From positions 2,241,001 through 2,305,000 of the forward strand of contig JAYKKI010000067.1 of NCBI GenBank assembly GCA_039881145.1: a DNA stretch of 64,000 nucleotides, given 5' to 3'. Positions 1-12,190 of the stretch are shown piece after piece (positions within the stretch are counted from its first letter, which is position 1; each line of letters opens with the position of its first letter). The stretch comes from Druceiella hillmani. Its lineage: Eukaryota; Arthropoda; Insecta; Lepidoptera; Hepialidae. A program made the translations under genes and the position numbers. The notes below the pieces were generated by a model that was given only the letters and a program-made list of their open reading frames with translations, made no database searches and was not told the origin of the DNA.

Positions 1-2400
1 TCTTTCTAGATCTGTTTTGTGTTTAAAACCTAAAAACTTCTTTGATAATTTAATTGCCGCTTTTAATTATCTTTAGTTAGGATCCGGAATTATGGAGTCC
101 ACAAAAAAAGAGAAGAAGTAGCAAACGGAAGTCAATTTTAAAAACATACGACGTATAATAGTCCCATAAAGTTGACTATTTGGACAGTTGTTTACTTCAT
201 CGAACAAAATATTATTTAACCGCTATGACATTTGTATACCGCTTAAGTGTTAATGTACATATTTTTTAACCGATCGTCGATCTGATCAAATTGTGGTTTT
301 GGCGATGTTATGTACTCGTATTTATCATCGCACAATTCATACTTCTAAAACAAATAAGAAATTGTAACCTTTAAACTTTTTTCCATTACTTCATTTATAC
401 CTTCAGGAATTTCTCCACTTTTATTTTGAGTGTGAACAAAACGAAATATATGCAGGTAAATATAATTTGTCACTATGCTAAGTTTCTACTTTCTATGTTA
501 AAAGATTTCTGAGAGACCTATATGTATAACATTATTAATAATAAAGTAAACGCTAAAGAATAATTGAAAACGATGAAAATAATTCTATTTAAGTTATAAA
601 TGGAAGAAGAAAAACAAACCTTGCATCGCGGAAAAATTGATAATTTGATATTCCATCTAGACGTACAATTGAATCTAAAAATGACACAACGTGTGTGCAG
701 AATTGTGATTTCACCACGATCTCCAACAAGTTACTTATCGCATCAAAGTAACAACTTTACACTCTGACCCCCAAAACTCTATAGATTTTGCGACCACGCG
801 TACATTTCAAACGCCATTGAGCAAGTTTAAACATTAACACTCATCTTAACGTAGTATACTCTTTACCCTCCCAAATCGAGTGAGTTCCGTCTTACATTTT
901 CGTTTAAAAAAATTGAAAAAAAGAAGAAAATATTAATTGAAGAGATGAAAACGTTTTTCGGCTCACAAACTAGTGTCGAGCAACACTGTGCGGCGCGTGG
1001 TGGAAGCTGTGAAATATTTCACCCGATTACGTATTCATCTCTGTCCCAGACCGTATATAAATATTATATCCATAATTCGGCGAACAGAAGCCGCTTTCGC
1101 GTAATATCCTCTGGATTTGTTGTGTAATGTCGTTTTTAAATTTCGATTTGTTTGTTCTGATACCGAATTTTTGCTTTGCGATGAAATACATAATATTAGA
1201 TTTTTGATGTACTTTACCCACAATGATTCGTGTGAATTTTATGTAAATTGCGTAAAAAGCAAGGTAATCACGCTCGCCGAATTTATTTATTCGTTTATCT
1301 GCAATCCACGAAAGTTTAAATTCTGTCTCATGCCTAATTATTTCCGAGAAATATACAAGTTTTACGTAATTTATATATCGTATTAAAAAAGGAAAAAGTT
1401 ATAAGATTGTCTCTCTGTTCATTCGAAATAGTGAAATTATTTGAAAATTAATATGCCGATCTGGTTGAAATATGGAATAGAAATTATTAATGAAAATATT
1501 TTGGCTTGAAATTATGTTTGCTATTATTTCATAAAAAATTCTATGTAATTCTATTCTTTATAATGTGGAAAGTAACAAAGAAATAAATAATCAACGGAAA
1601 ATATAATGCTAATACAAGGTAATATATATAAAACATTAGAAACTCTCATTTACAAATATAAAGAAAATAGATCTACCACTCCAACTTTCGAAGTACCAGT
1701 AGATACTGAAAGTACAAGGAATGGTGAACCCGAAGAAAACATTCATAATGAAGATGCGACAATTATTGCGAATTTTGGTTTAATTTTATATTTTACAATG
1801 TTTATGCCACATCTATAGTATTTATTTAATCTAAAATATTTATTCCACAACATCAGTTTTTATTTAAATTTCATCTGGCATCGGTTACATGCATAGTTAA
1901 TATAAAGCTGAAAAATCCATTTTGGCACATTTTAAAATAGCAGAAACTTTATTTTGTCTCTTAATTGTGGGGCTATGTTTGTTTAATTCTTGATCGAATT
2001 TTCTCATTCATGTTTCTTCAAAGTCCATTTATGTTGTAGACGAAAAAAAAGTTAGAAGAAACGCTAATTCGAGACGGCTTTTCTTTTTCGGCGAATTTTA
2101 AAAAGGAAGGTAAATTTTCAAAAACAAATTATGAAATAAACTTAAAGACACATTTCAGCGTTTCAGCGTCAGGAACCTTTAAACAACGACGATGACCACC
2201 ATCTAGGAATTAAATTTGGAAAGAATATTAACAACAGTGTCGATTCCTTCTCTCGAATGATATAAAATTATAACTATTGGGAACTTACTAAAAAGTTTAA
2301 GGAAGATTGCTGAGCATAATGCTAAATCATTCATCAGATATGTAAATCTAAATTGTATTTGAGAAAAACGGAAAGGTTTCATATTAAAATTATTATATTG
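1..2400. other. AT-rich stretch, no recognised gene
   Basis: Only short open frames occur here. A frame at 1606-1818 (+) would encode 70 residues with a fairly coding-like acidic centre (TFEVPVDTESTRNGEPEEN), but I recognise no family and see no convincing splice sites. Frames at 945-1127 and 1117-1386 (+) look like chance. The 5' part of the element that starts near 2410 may reach back into this stretch, but I could not read it. Confidence 0.5.
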
Positions 2401-2892
2401 AAGAAATAAAGCCGGCGTCAAGGAGGCAGAATATGCTAAAGAGATTGAAAGCATAGACAGAGACCTTATACTATGATCGACGTCATAGCCGATGGCTGTT
2501 GGTCTAAAACATCGTATCGAAAAATTATACAGCTGCATCCGGTGCAGTGTCAATAATCGGTGTATATACGGTAAAATCCTATACCTTGGTATAAAAAATA
2601 AATATTACAAAAGCTGGGAACAAACAAATTGTTCCAAATACCGCTTATTCACTATACGCGCTATAAAACAAATAAAACATAAAGAGAATCCCCAAAAAAA
2701 AATAAATTTCGTGAAGATATTTCAAATGCATTACACTACGCTTTCGATGATCATTCAAATTGCAACGAAGATATATGCCTTGAAAGAGACAGGCTTGACG
2801 GAAATACGGCACAAGCTTTGGCGGATACAATTCATCGGACAAAAATGAGTGAAATTATTTAATTCCTGGCTTCAAACGCTAAAAGTCTTATA

Positions 2893-3191
2893 ATGATGTT
2901 GAACAGCAATCCCCTAGTGACATTTAATTCCGTCATTGCTAAATATGTTGGAGGTAAAAGAATAAATGATGTTGATGTTGAACAGCAATCCCCTAGTGCC
3001 ATTTAATTCCGTCATTGCTAAATATGTTGGAGGTAAAAGAATAAATGATGTTGAACAGCAATCCCCTAGTGCCATTTAATTCTGTCATTGCTAAATATGT
3101 TGGAGGTAAAAGAATAAATGATGTTGAACAGCAATCCCCTAGTACCATTTAATTCCGTCATTGCTAAATATGTTGGAGGTAAAAGAATAAA
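2893..3191 (+). repeat. Four tandem copies of a 73-bp coding segment
   Basis: The segment starting GATGTTGAACAGCAATCC and ending GGTAAAAGAATAAAT recurs with starts at 2895, 2974, 3047 and 3120. Spacings are 79, 73 and 73 bases; the first is longer by a 6-base GTTGAT insertion. The copies differ by only a few bases. Each encodes the same conserved piece of the surrounding Mutator/YqaJ relic (FNSVIAKYVGGKRIN), so this is local amplification inside the dead gene. 73 is not a multiple of 3, so each copy shifts the frame. Confidence 0.95.
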
Positions 3192-4078
3192 TTATACACA
3201 AAGTTATTCATACCAGTTCGTCTGCTGCAATTTCTTCCAATTCAAAAAATCCTATTTATACCGCGCATAAATATTTATTTAATAAACCTACTGGCAAGTA
3301 CACAAACAAACATGAAACGCAAAAAGTGAAGAAAAAGTTATACAAAAGAACCTTCCGAAAGAAGTACTGTGGCCATAAAGATGACCCAGATTATGGTCAA
3401 AAGGTACAAAGAGAAGACATGGAGGATCAAGATTATCAATTGTCAAATGATGAATTTCTAAAACAAATGCAATGTCAGACCAAAAAAGAGATGAAATCCA
3501 AAACCCAACAATTCGACAAAGTTGCAGCCAAGACTAACGGCGTATGTATTTGGAAGGATTTGCAATCGGAAGGAAAACATCAGTTGTGCTTGTCTAATAA
3601 AAGCAATTGTGAAACACAAAAACATTTCAAATGTTCCATCGATTGCATATGGCAGGAATAATGAAGAGAGAGCTTTGAACCAGCTATCTTTACAGAAACA
3701 AATAACGATTAGCCGCTGCGAATTCTTTTTCACAAAACACTTCAGCTTTTAAGAGCTAGTCCTGGTGGAAGTAAAATGTTCATATTCCGCAAAACATATA
3801 AGTCCTATAGAACTGTAAAAGAGGGAAAAATTATATTTTGGAAATATAATGTATTTAAGAACACCATATCAGTTAATCAAAATCACGATTTTCAAACACA
3901 AGGACAATTAAATATTACAGAAATTGATATCTGCTTATTTGCCATGTGGACAGGAGAAGAATACTTGATGAGAGTCGAGTACTTAAAAAGGGAAGTGACA
4001 TTCTGAGAGAACAAAATGGTTGGCCCTTTGAATAAGTTTTACTTCAACTATATGGTGCCTGAATTAATATTATCAAAA

Positions 4079-4140
4079 ATCTAATCAAAAATCCTCCATA
4101 TATACTTTAATGCTAATCAAAAATCCTCCATATATACTTG
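4079..4140 (+). repeat. Short tandem duplication (about 34 bp, two copies)
   Basis: The run CTAATCAAAAATCCTCCATA plus TATACTT appears twice, near 4081 and 4112. It lies in the C-terminal end of the YqaJ relic, duplicating the codons for NPPYIL. Confidence 0.85.
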
Positions 4141-4725
4141 AAGCAATCGAGAAAAATTTTTAAAATCGAAAAATATCACATAACCATGCGTTTCCATCTA
4201 TTATTTTGTATGATAGGTAATATTGTAGAAATTAATTGCATGTATAAGTTGTTGTATTTAGTGGTTTTTTACCCAACAGCGCAGGAAGGTAATGATTTTG
4301 ACTGCTATACATGTCCTAATGTTTGCGAGATTTTTTATTAACACCTAACAAAATAATAGCCGAACTAATATCGATAGAATTTCAATAAAGATATCAACAG
4401 ATTTATTTTGAATTTTTAAATGTGACAACGTATGTAATCTTGGAAAACTAATTTGAGTGAAGTGTGACTTTCAAAATATGTAATTTAATAGGTGTAAAAT
4501 AAATAAACGAGGTAAAGGTTACGTGACATTATTCGCGAAATGAAATATATATTCAATGTTATTTTGTTTTATGGAACTTTCTTCGTTACTTCTATCATGG
4601 TCAGATTTATTGTACTAATGCTTAATAGACAAAAATTCAAAAGAATTCGACAAGAATTATATTTTATGCTAATGACTGTATTGATTGAAACATTTTGTAT
4701 GTAACTATTTTTTAATTATTTTTAG

Positions 4726-4810
4726 AAATTTGAAAGCGAGCCACCTCTATCAAAGGCGTATGCATCGAAGGCATCTATCTCACTAGCCTCCGTTGCCGAT
4801 ACACAACAAG
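4726..4810 (+). CDS. Candidate internal exon (85 bp), unknown gene
   Basis: A pyrimidine-rich run ending TTATTTTTAG is followed by 85 bases that are open in the first frame, reading KFESEPPLSKAYASKAS then ISLASVADTQQ. The segment is clearly richer in G+C than its surroundings and then meets AAG|GTCTTT. The acceptor is good; the donor (GTCTTT) is poor. Composition and lack of stops suggest coding, but the piece is short and I recognise no family. It could be a chance opening or a fragment of a longer relic. Confidence 0.3.
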
Positions 4811-4942
4811 GTCTTTGATTTAATTAATTTTATTTGAAATGTAATCAAATGATTTGTGTACATTTATTAAACTTACTAATGCAGGCTCGAAGCCGAATTA
4901 ATTGTTTTGTTAGACAACTATATGTGCAACATTTCATTAAGA

Positions 4943-4978
4943 AGGGAAATATAACAGGCAAACCTGTTATATTTCCCT
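4943..4978. repeat. Perfect 16-bp hairpin
   Basis: The left arm AGGGAAATATAACAGG (4943-4958) is the exact reverse complement of the right arm (4963-4978), with a 4-base loop CAAA. It sits inside a short open frame (4834-5103, +) that I do not recognise. Confidence 0.9.
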
Positions 4979-4979
4979 C

Positions 4980-5780
4980 ATTACATAAACAACGAGTTCT
5001 CGGACAATTAATTCTGACGTTAATGTCGTATTATTCTTCCCCCATCCCATCAACAAAAAGCACAGCACTACCTCAGCTACAATCTAAACAAGTATTTAAA
5101 TAAATTCGAAATCTATTAAACAAAATGACATAAATAATAGTAGTAGATCACTTTCACTTCCAAGCCTGATTTACTTTACGTAGGTCGCATGACAGCGGGG
5201 AGATCCCCCTGCACTTGTTCGCGTGAAGTCAAATCGTATGTTTTGCACAAACAGACTGGGACCTTAACACGGGCGAATACTCAACGACACGCTACAGCTG
5301 AACGTATGAGCCTTGCCATCAAGTTACCACAAGCTGATGTTGTAGATTTAGGTGTAGAAACACACACAGCCATAATGTATAATGTCAATACGGGAATAGA
5401 AACCTGTTAAGCATGGATAGAACTCGTACTACGACGGTTCCATACACACGTAGACATATGTAAACATTAAATGTTAAGTGCATGCAGATACTTAGTTTCT
5501 CTTTGAAATTAATATTATTTTAGGCCATATAAATATATTGCCTGACACGTATACAGGTGTAAATACATTGTCTAATATGTTTTGCAAACCATTACCTAAC
5601 ATGTCTTACACAAATGTAAAAATAAATCTCAAAAATCATGAAATTTAGAAGAAACGCTATAATTTCCGGTAAAATTTTGGCTAACGTCTAATAACGCTAC
5701 TTCCATAATTTTGACTTGAGTAGTTTCATCTACAAAAGGGGATATAAATTTACAAACATATTACAAGAATACCTCTAAAT
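4980..5780. other. No recognised gene; one coding-like open frame
   Basis: A frame at 5189-5410 (+) gives 73 residues with mixed composition (for example AIKLPQADVVDLGVETHTA). I recognise no family, the start codon context is unremarkable, and no splice sites stand out. It may be a fragment of another decayed element. Confidence 0.3.
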
Positions 5781-5781
5781 T

Positions 5782-5850
5782 CGTAATTCTGAATAAATAG
5801 TTATTCAATTATTCAGAATTACGATAATAAACTATCGTAATTCTGAATAA
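5782..5850. repeat. Three alternating inverted copies of a 15-bp word
   Basis: CGTAATTCTGAATAA occurs at 5782-5796 and 5836-5850, and its reverse complement at 5809-5823, with similar 12-base spacers. The middle copy can pair with either neighbour. Confidence 0.9.
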
Positions 5851-8800
5851 TAAGAGAAATTCTCAAAACTTGTTCTTTCCGATAATTCACAACACAATAG
5901 ACTAAATGAAAAAAATTAATTCTTTACTTTCCCTCCAAATATGTTCATTAGAATATTTTTAACTATTGGGATATTTGCTGCAAATTAAGTTTTACCATAA
6001 CACCAAATTCTGAGCAACTATACTAAATAGTTTGTAACAAAATGTTTGACAATTTAATAATATCTCTTACACGAAATTCTAAAAAATAAATAAGTTTGGA
6101 AAGTTGCTCTATCAATTGATATCCCGCACTACATAAAAAATGAAAAAATGTAAAACATCGTTTGTAATTTCTATTTTTCTCGCCCGATCGAACCATTGTT
6201 GGTGCACTATTTGTGCACCGTTTCGCAACGTTTGTGCGCATTGTACCGCCATCGACGCACTGCGCATGCGGAGATTTCTCGAAAACTGTTAGTCATAGGA
6301 GCTAGGACCGGCGATAATTATTTTTTTAAATTTGGTGTTCAGAAGAAGTACCATGAAAATACTTATCCTCTTATCCTCTCAGTAATACACCTATCCTGAT
6401 GCAATAAAGGATGGAATAAACAATATAACCGAAAAGGTAGGTTTGCCATAAAGTTTTAAAAAATAATTTGAACATGATGTTCAATATTTCGTTATTCAAT
6501 TCGATAAAAAAATATCAAAGCTCTTGAAATATATCGGACTCTACACTATTAACGCGGCGATGTGCACGAAGCAATACACAAACTACTAACACGATGTAAT
6601 TATTAATACGATATGTAAACATAAATTTTGAAGAAAGCATCAAGCCAACTACTGGATTTCATTATAAGCAGATACATATTGCAGCCCAGTGGTCTCAACT
6701 TGGATAAGGAATTAAAAAACGATGCAACAATCATGAAGTTGTCGCTTATCCCGAAAATCGCTTGAACGTTATAATCGAAGCTTATTCGTGACATTATTGA
6801 AAACTTCATTTTTATTCTGAAAAATTATAATTTCATTAATATCTATCGTCATTTTAACGAAAGTGTAAACATTTAAATCACATAAATGATATATTTAGCA
6901 TACAGAAAACTTTTGTATATAATATAGAAAACTTCAGTATAACTTGCTAAGTCCAATAGAAACACGGCCAAGGAATATTTTGATTGAGAAATTAAGAAGA
7001 TGGATCTTCTTCCTCTCTTGAGAAGACAATAGTTCTGCCCAATGTATCGTAATTGTCATCTTTTAAGTATTCTTGAGAGGTTTGAAACGGGTAAGCCAGT
7101 AGCCCCAGCTGCTTTATTGATTCGTTTTCCATCTTTAACCAATTCAGAAATAATATGTAATGGTCTTTCACTACCATTAGTATCTTATTTCTGTTTTCAA
7201 TAACAAAATATTTCCAATACACCTTAAAACCAAATATTTCATGTTATGTCTTCTTACAGGCGTTACGGCGTTTTTTTTCATCTGTTCACATGATCAAAAT
7301 ACTCACTGCACCCAATATCCTTTACATCGAGTACTTTATCTTAATATTTTACCCCACCGGAAGTTATCTGGTGTAAGCAAAGTACGATAGTCGTTATGCC
7401 CAAAGCACCTCGTATTTACATGAAAACTGACAAATTCCGCAACCGACAAAATGTGATGAAATGTTAACATTTATCTCGGTAAATGTACAGTTCCTCAACA
7501 AGTCACGCAAAAATCATAATCTTCGCTTTTCACGCCCCGCATAACGAATATTCTGATATACGACGCACGCACCGCCGCACTAAATCATAACGTAACACGA
7601 AAATACACTCGCCCTCAATATTCCAACCACGCTTTAGCTCTTCACAACTTCGAACTTTCTTCTACTGTGTTTCCGTATTTCATTCCGATTAGCTTTTCCC
7701 CTTTGTAAAAAGTATTGTATGTACTAAGTATACATAAATATCATAATGTAAATATGTGGCTAAAAAAAATAAAATATAATAAACGAGAATGACCTTAACA
7801 GCAAATCCGTGAAAGACGTGTCGTAGTGCTACAGTGTGACAACTAGACTACGGGGTGACGACTAGACTAGTTAGAGGTCGGAGATAGATTGACAAACAAA
7901 AACATTGCCTTTATTTCTTGCATAAAACGTGACTTAGAAATGCCGCAGACTCACCTCTACACTACTTGACACAAAGAAACTATATACCTACCTTAATTTA
8001 ACTCCATATTTTATAAATAATGTATTGTTAAAACCTGCAAAAACAATAAAGTGTACGACCTAATATATGTTCAAAAGTACATCTTTATCACGACTAAAAT
8101 AGAACATGCAATACAATTAATGACAACACCAGGCTGCGGAAAGCAATTAGTGATATTACAATAGCGTTATTTTGTTCGGTTTCGTAACACGATTTCGTCC
8201 AGTCTCACGTAAACTCGTGAATAGTAAGTATTTCACCAGAAATTAGATTAAAATTATTTGTTGTCTTAATTTGAAATTATAGATCACACGCGTATATATG
8301 GCACCTTATTTATCTGTACAACCGTCTAAAGTTTTACTTCAGCAACTGATTTAAATTTAATCTTAGTTTGATCCGAAATTTTGCTGGTGACAACAAGGGA
8401 TTATCCAAAATTTAATGTATATTCATTCATATTTACATCAACGCTTATTGACATTTTCAACGCCTATACAAATTTGACTTTTATATCACTAGACCTTTTC
8501 TAGATCATTTTTATTATTTTACCTATCTCATCTTTATTTGAAAACTTGTTTTGTTCGAAGATTAATGTTTAATTTTTCTTACAAAACAAACATATTTTAA
8601 GAAAAATGCAATATGCTATCACTTATATTTCAGAATTTATTGTATACACGACAAATTATCGAAAGCAAATCATAAGAAATAAGTATAAGCTATTTTTTAT
8701 TTAATAAAACATTAATAGTGTTGGAAATTTTTACACTTTGAATTAGTTTTATATACCTCAAAATAATGATATTGAGGTTAACAAAAAAATACAGTCACGT

Positions 8801-8870
8801 TTATAAAGAATTGTCAAATAAAAAATTGTATCTAAATCAGTCATTAGATATTGTAACGTAATACATGTAA
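5851..8870. other. AT-rich stretch, nothing recognised
   Basis: There are short open frames on both strands (6023-6241 -, 6196-6399 +, 6603-6809 -, 6992-7222 -). None has a family signature. A CpG-richer patch at 6180-6310 (containing GTGCACCGTTTCGCAACG) looks like part of a dispersed non-coding repeat but has no second copy here. Confidence 0.4.
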
Positions 8871-8880
8871 TATATGTACG

Positions 8881-9112
8881 CATGCAAGATCGACGCTTGC
8901 CGTTCAGACGTTCGCACGGATACATGATTGACGCTTGCCGTTCAAACGTTCCACACTCGAACATGATTGAGGCTTGCCGTTCAAACGTAGGCAAGCATAC
9001 ATGATTGACGCTTGCCTTCAAACGTTTGCATGGATACATGATTGACGCTTGCCGTTCAAAGTTGCACACTCAAACATGATTGAGGCTTGCCGGTTCAAAT
9101 ATACGCATGCAT
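8881..9112. repeat. Minisatellite, six units of about 37-42 bp
   Basis: Units share the core CATGATTGACGCTTGCCGTT followed by CAAACGT and a variable tail of about 12 bases. The first unit is CATGCAAGATCGACGC and the last ends near CATGCATCCATGCA. The core alternates between GACGCTTGCC and GAGGCTTGCC, suggesting a two-unit substructure. On the minus strand most units read FERQASIM in one open frame (8758-9069); I treat that frame as a by-product of a unit length near 39 bp. Confidence 0.93.
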
Positions 9113-9318
9113 CCATGCACTATTTCGAGTTCCAGCGCACATAAAAGCTCTTATATACACGTGCATGCATCAATTTCCTTAATGTGTAATTTTGACTCTC
9201 TTGAAACAGTATCATCGAAAAACTATATCACAAACTCGACTTCGAATTCTAACATAGTTACCGTACTTCCTTCACTCTTCATCTCGATCGAAAGTCAAAT
9301 GAGACATTAAGACACACA

Positions 9319-9360
9319 GTTTGTGCACAGTTTTCTCGGTAGAGAAAACTGTGCACAAAC
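9319..9360. repeat. Perfect 19-bp hairpin
   Basis: GTTTGTGCACAGTTTTCTC (9319-9337) is the exact reverse complement of 9342-9360, with the loop GGTA. It is the cleanest isolated inverted repeat in the window. It could be a miniature foldback element or an inverted duplication. Confidence 0.93.
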
Positions 9361-9778
9361 AAAGTCATAATATATTTAGTGATTTCCCAAAGAAAGTTAA
9401 ACTGGCTATCATAGTAAAAGAACAACATTTATGATAGTAAATTAGAGAATATTATCGAATAAGAACGTTTAATATGCCAGCATTACCCTGTTTAGGTTGG
9501 AGAGGGTGTGAAACTTAACACGAAGGCCCATAATTATAAATCATAAATAAAATACCGAACTTGTTAAAATTACATCGAGTTATCAATTTTAAAATACCCT
9601 CATATTCATCTTCATTTCCAGTTTATTTTATATTATAAAATTTATTAAATAAACTAGAATGGGACGTGTCTGTAAATTAGAAATATTTCTTTAAAATATG
9701 TTCGGGGTAAAATATTTAGCCTCTGAATCAAAAAAACTTCGCTATGTATACGTTTTTAAGTTCGGTTTATGTATATAT

Positions 9779-10660
<882 letters not shown>

Positions 10661-10661
10661 C

Positions 10662-10746
10662 ACCAGTACCAGTTTTTCGTCTTAAAAGTGAACGAAAACT
10701 GGTACTTTTCGTCTTAAAAGTACCACTTTTTCGTCTTAAAAGTGAT
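10662..10746. repeat. Small direct/inverted repeat cluster
   Basis: TTTTCGTCTTAAAAGT occurs three times (starting near 10674, 10707 and 10729). ACCAGTTTTTCG and its near reverse complement ACGAAAACTGGT flank the first copy. Short local duplications and an inversion explain it. Confidence 0.85.
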
Positions 10747-10934
10747 AATCTACTTTCGAAATTCGAAAAAATATCAATAAAAATTCCATTCAAATAATTT
10801 TGCCATTTTTGTAGGTATAAAATTCCATTGAATATTTATTGCTTTTTAAATATAAATAGATACAGATAAAGAAATAATAAAAATAGAGTAAATAAGGTCA
10901 ATATTTTAATTAGGGATTTTTCGGAATATTATAA

Positions 10935-12190
10935 TTTATTCATCATCATATTTGGCACGACAGCCCAGGGTGGGCCAAGGTCTTCTGTTGGAGATTCTTC
11001 CAGGAGGTTCTGCTCTTCGCCTGGGTTTTCCAGTTCTTTATCCTGAGAATGTTACAGTTTTCTTCAATGAATTGAACCATCGTAATTTTGGTCTTCTTCT
11101 ACGAGTTGTTAGAGGTTTTGCGATGAAAACTTTCTTTACTGGGTTTTCATCTTTCATTCTAGATACGTGGGCAGCCCAGTTCATTCTTTCGATTTTGATG
11201 GTTTTTATGACATCAGGCTCACCAAACAACCTACAGATTTTTGAGTTAAGACGTCTTCGCCAAATACCATTTTCCTTGACACCCCCAAAAATTCTCCTCA
11301 GAATCCTTCTTTCAAAGGCTGCTATTTTATTCTCTCCAGTTCTAGTCAAAGGCCAGGTTTCTGAACCATATGCTAGAACTGGCATAATAAGAGTTTTATG
11401 TACTAATAATTTTGTTTTTCTTGTAATAAAAGAAGATTTAAGAATGGAGCTTAGTCCAAAAAATGCTTTATTGGCCGATGATATGCGATTCTGAATTTCA
11501 GAGATAGTGTCATTCTTATTGTTAACACAAGATCCAAGGTAGGTAAAGCAGTCAACCGTTTCAAATGTATGTGAGCCAATCTCCAAACTATTATGTGCAA
11601 TATTTGGTGGAATTTTTTGTGTAGCCATATACTTAGTCTTGGAGTCGTCAGATCTTCAGAGAGGGCACCATTGAATTTTATTTTACATTTTTTCTTCTCC
11701 ATAGAACACATTACAAGTCTTATTAACTTGCTCGGAATTTTGAATTCATACATTGCATCTTTTAAATGCTTTCTACTAATACTGCCAAATGCTGATTTAA
11801 AGTTTACAACTAAGTGATGAGTATCAATATCATACTCAATTGATTTTTCAATAATTTGGCGTAAACAAAAAATTTGATCAACAGTAGATTTTCCACTTCT
11901 AAATCTGTATTGATAGCTGCCAATTTCAAAATCAACGAATGGTTTTAGTCTCATAAACAGAATGTTGGATAGAATTTTATAGCTTGTGCATATTAAGCTA
12001 ATGTCTCTATAATTGGAGCAAACCATTGGGTCTCCTTTTTTATGAACAGGGCACAAAATACTAATGTTCCATTCTGAAGGAAGCTTTTCAGAGTTCTAAA
12101 TATTCACAATTAAATTTTGCAGGTGATCATATAGCCTAGGACATCGATTTTTTAGCAATTCTGCAGTTACAATGGTGGTCTATGGAACCA
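10935..12190 (-). pseudogene. Non-LTR retrotransposon (LINE) reverse transcriptase remnant, 5' truncated, palm deleted
   Basis: Read on the minus strand, the fragment runs SEKLPSEWNISILCPVHKKGD (about 12110-12040), SNYRDISLICTSYKILSNIL, then GSYQYRFRSGKSTVDQIF and a palm segment VVNFKSAFGSISRKHL, where the usual first catalytic Asp is Asn. After ALSEDLTTP (near 11645) it jumps straight to SKTKYMATQ, skipping the part that normally carries GLRQGD and the YADD/FADD catalytic pair. The tail is well kept: VDCFTYLGSCVNN, VLAYGSETWPLT, FERRILRRIFGGV, GIWRRRLN and IERMNWAAHVSRM, then a frameshifted RRRPKLRW and HPGL-like end near 10950. The 3' tail ends in a GATGATGAATAA-like run. It is an inactive copy of an insect LINE; I cannot be firm on the clade (RTE-like tail). 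Confidence 0.92.

Larger units (their letters stand above)
2405..4165 (+). pseudogene. Decayed Mutator-like transposase + YqaJ nuclease protein of an insect mobile element
   Basis: This is a relic of a repetitive insect protein that joins a Mutator-like transposase domain to a C-terminal YqaJ (lambda-exonuclease-like) nuclease domain. In scattered frames I read AGVKEAEYAKEIES and IADGCWSKTSYRK (2415-2530), YGKILYLGIKNKYYKSWE (2565-2620), ALHYAFDDHSNC (about 2730-2770) and FNSVIAKYVGGKRIN (about 2920-2965). The nuclease half follows: LTAYVFGRIC (3532-3560), IAYGRNNEERALNQL (3640-3685), the catalytic-type VEVKCSYSA with Glu at 3768-3770 and Lys at 3774-3776, QGQLNIT (about 3899-3919), KFYFNYMVPELI (about 4036-4072) and PPYILEAIEK near 4100-4160. 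Many stops and frameshifts interrupt it. The usual cysteine-rich stretch between KNKY and CYKSW seems deleted. It is dead as a gene. Family identity is from remembered motifs; the Mutator label is less certain than YqaJ. Confidence 0.75.

Noticed and set aside
2492..2848. 118-codon plus-strand frame as an independent gene
   Set aside because: Part of it and the neighbouring frames match the Mutator-type relic in order; the remainder is frameshifted sequence.
8881..9112. Possible CRISPR-like array
   Set aside because: The units are contiguous with variable ends and no unique spacers of constant length, and the genome context is eukaryotic. The same reasoning excludes the arrays at 28.8, 30.0 and 58.1 kb.
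10952..11494. 180-codon plus-strand open frame
   Set aside because: It lies antisense to the well-matched LINE reverse transcriptase fragment; its openness reflects the codons of the opposite strand.
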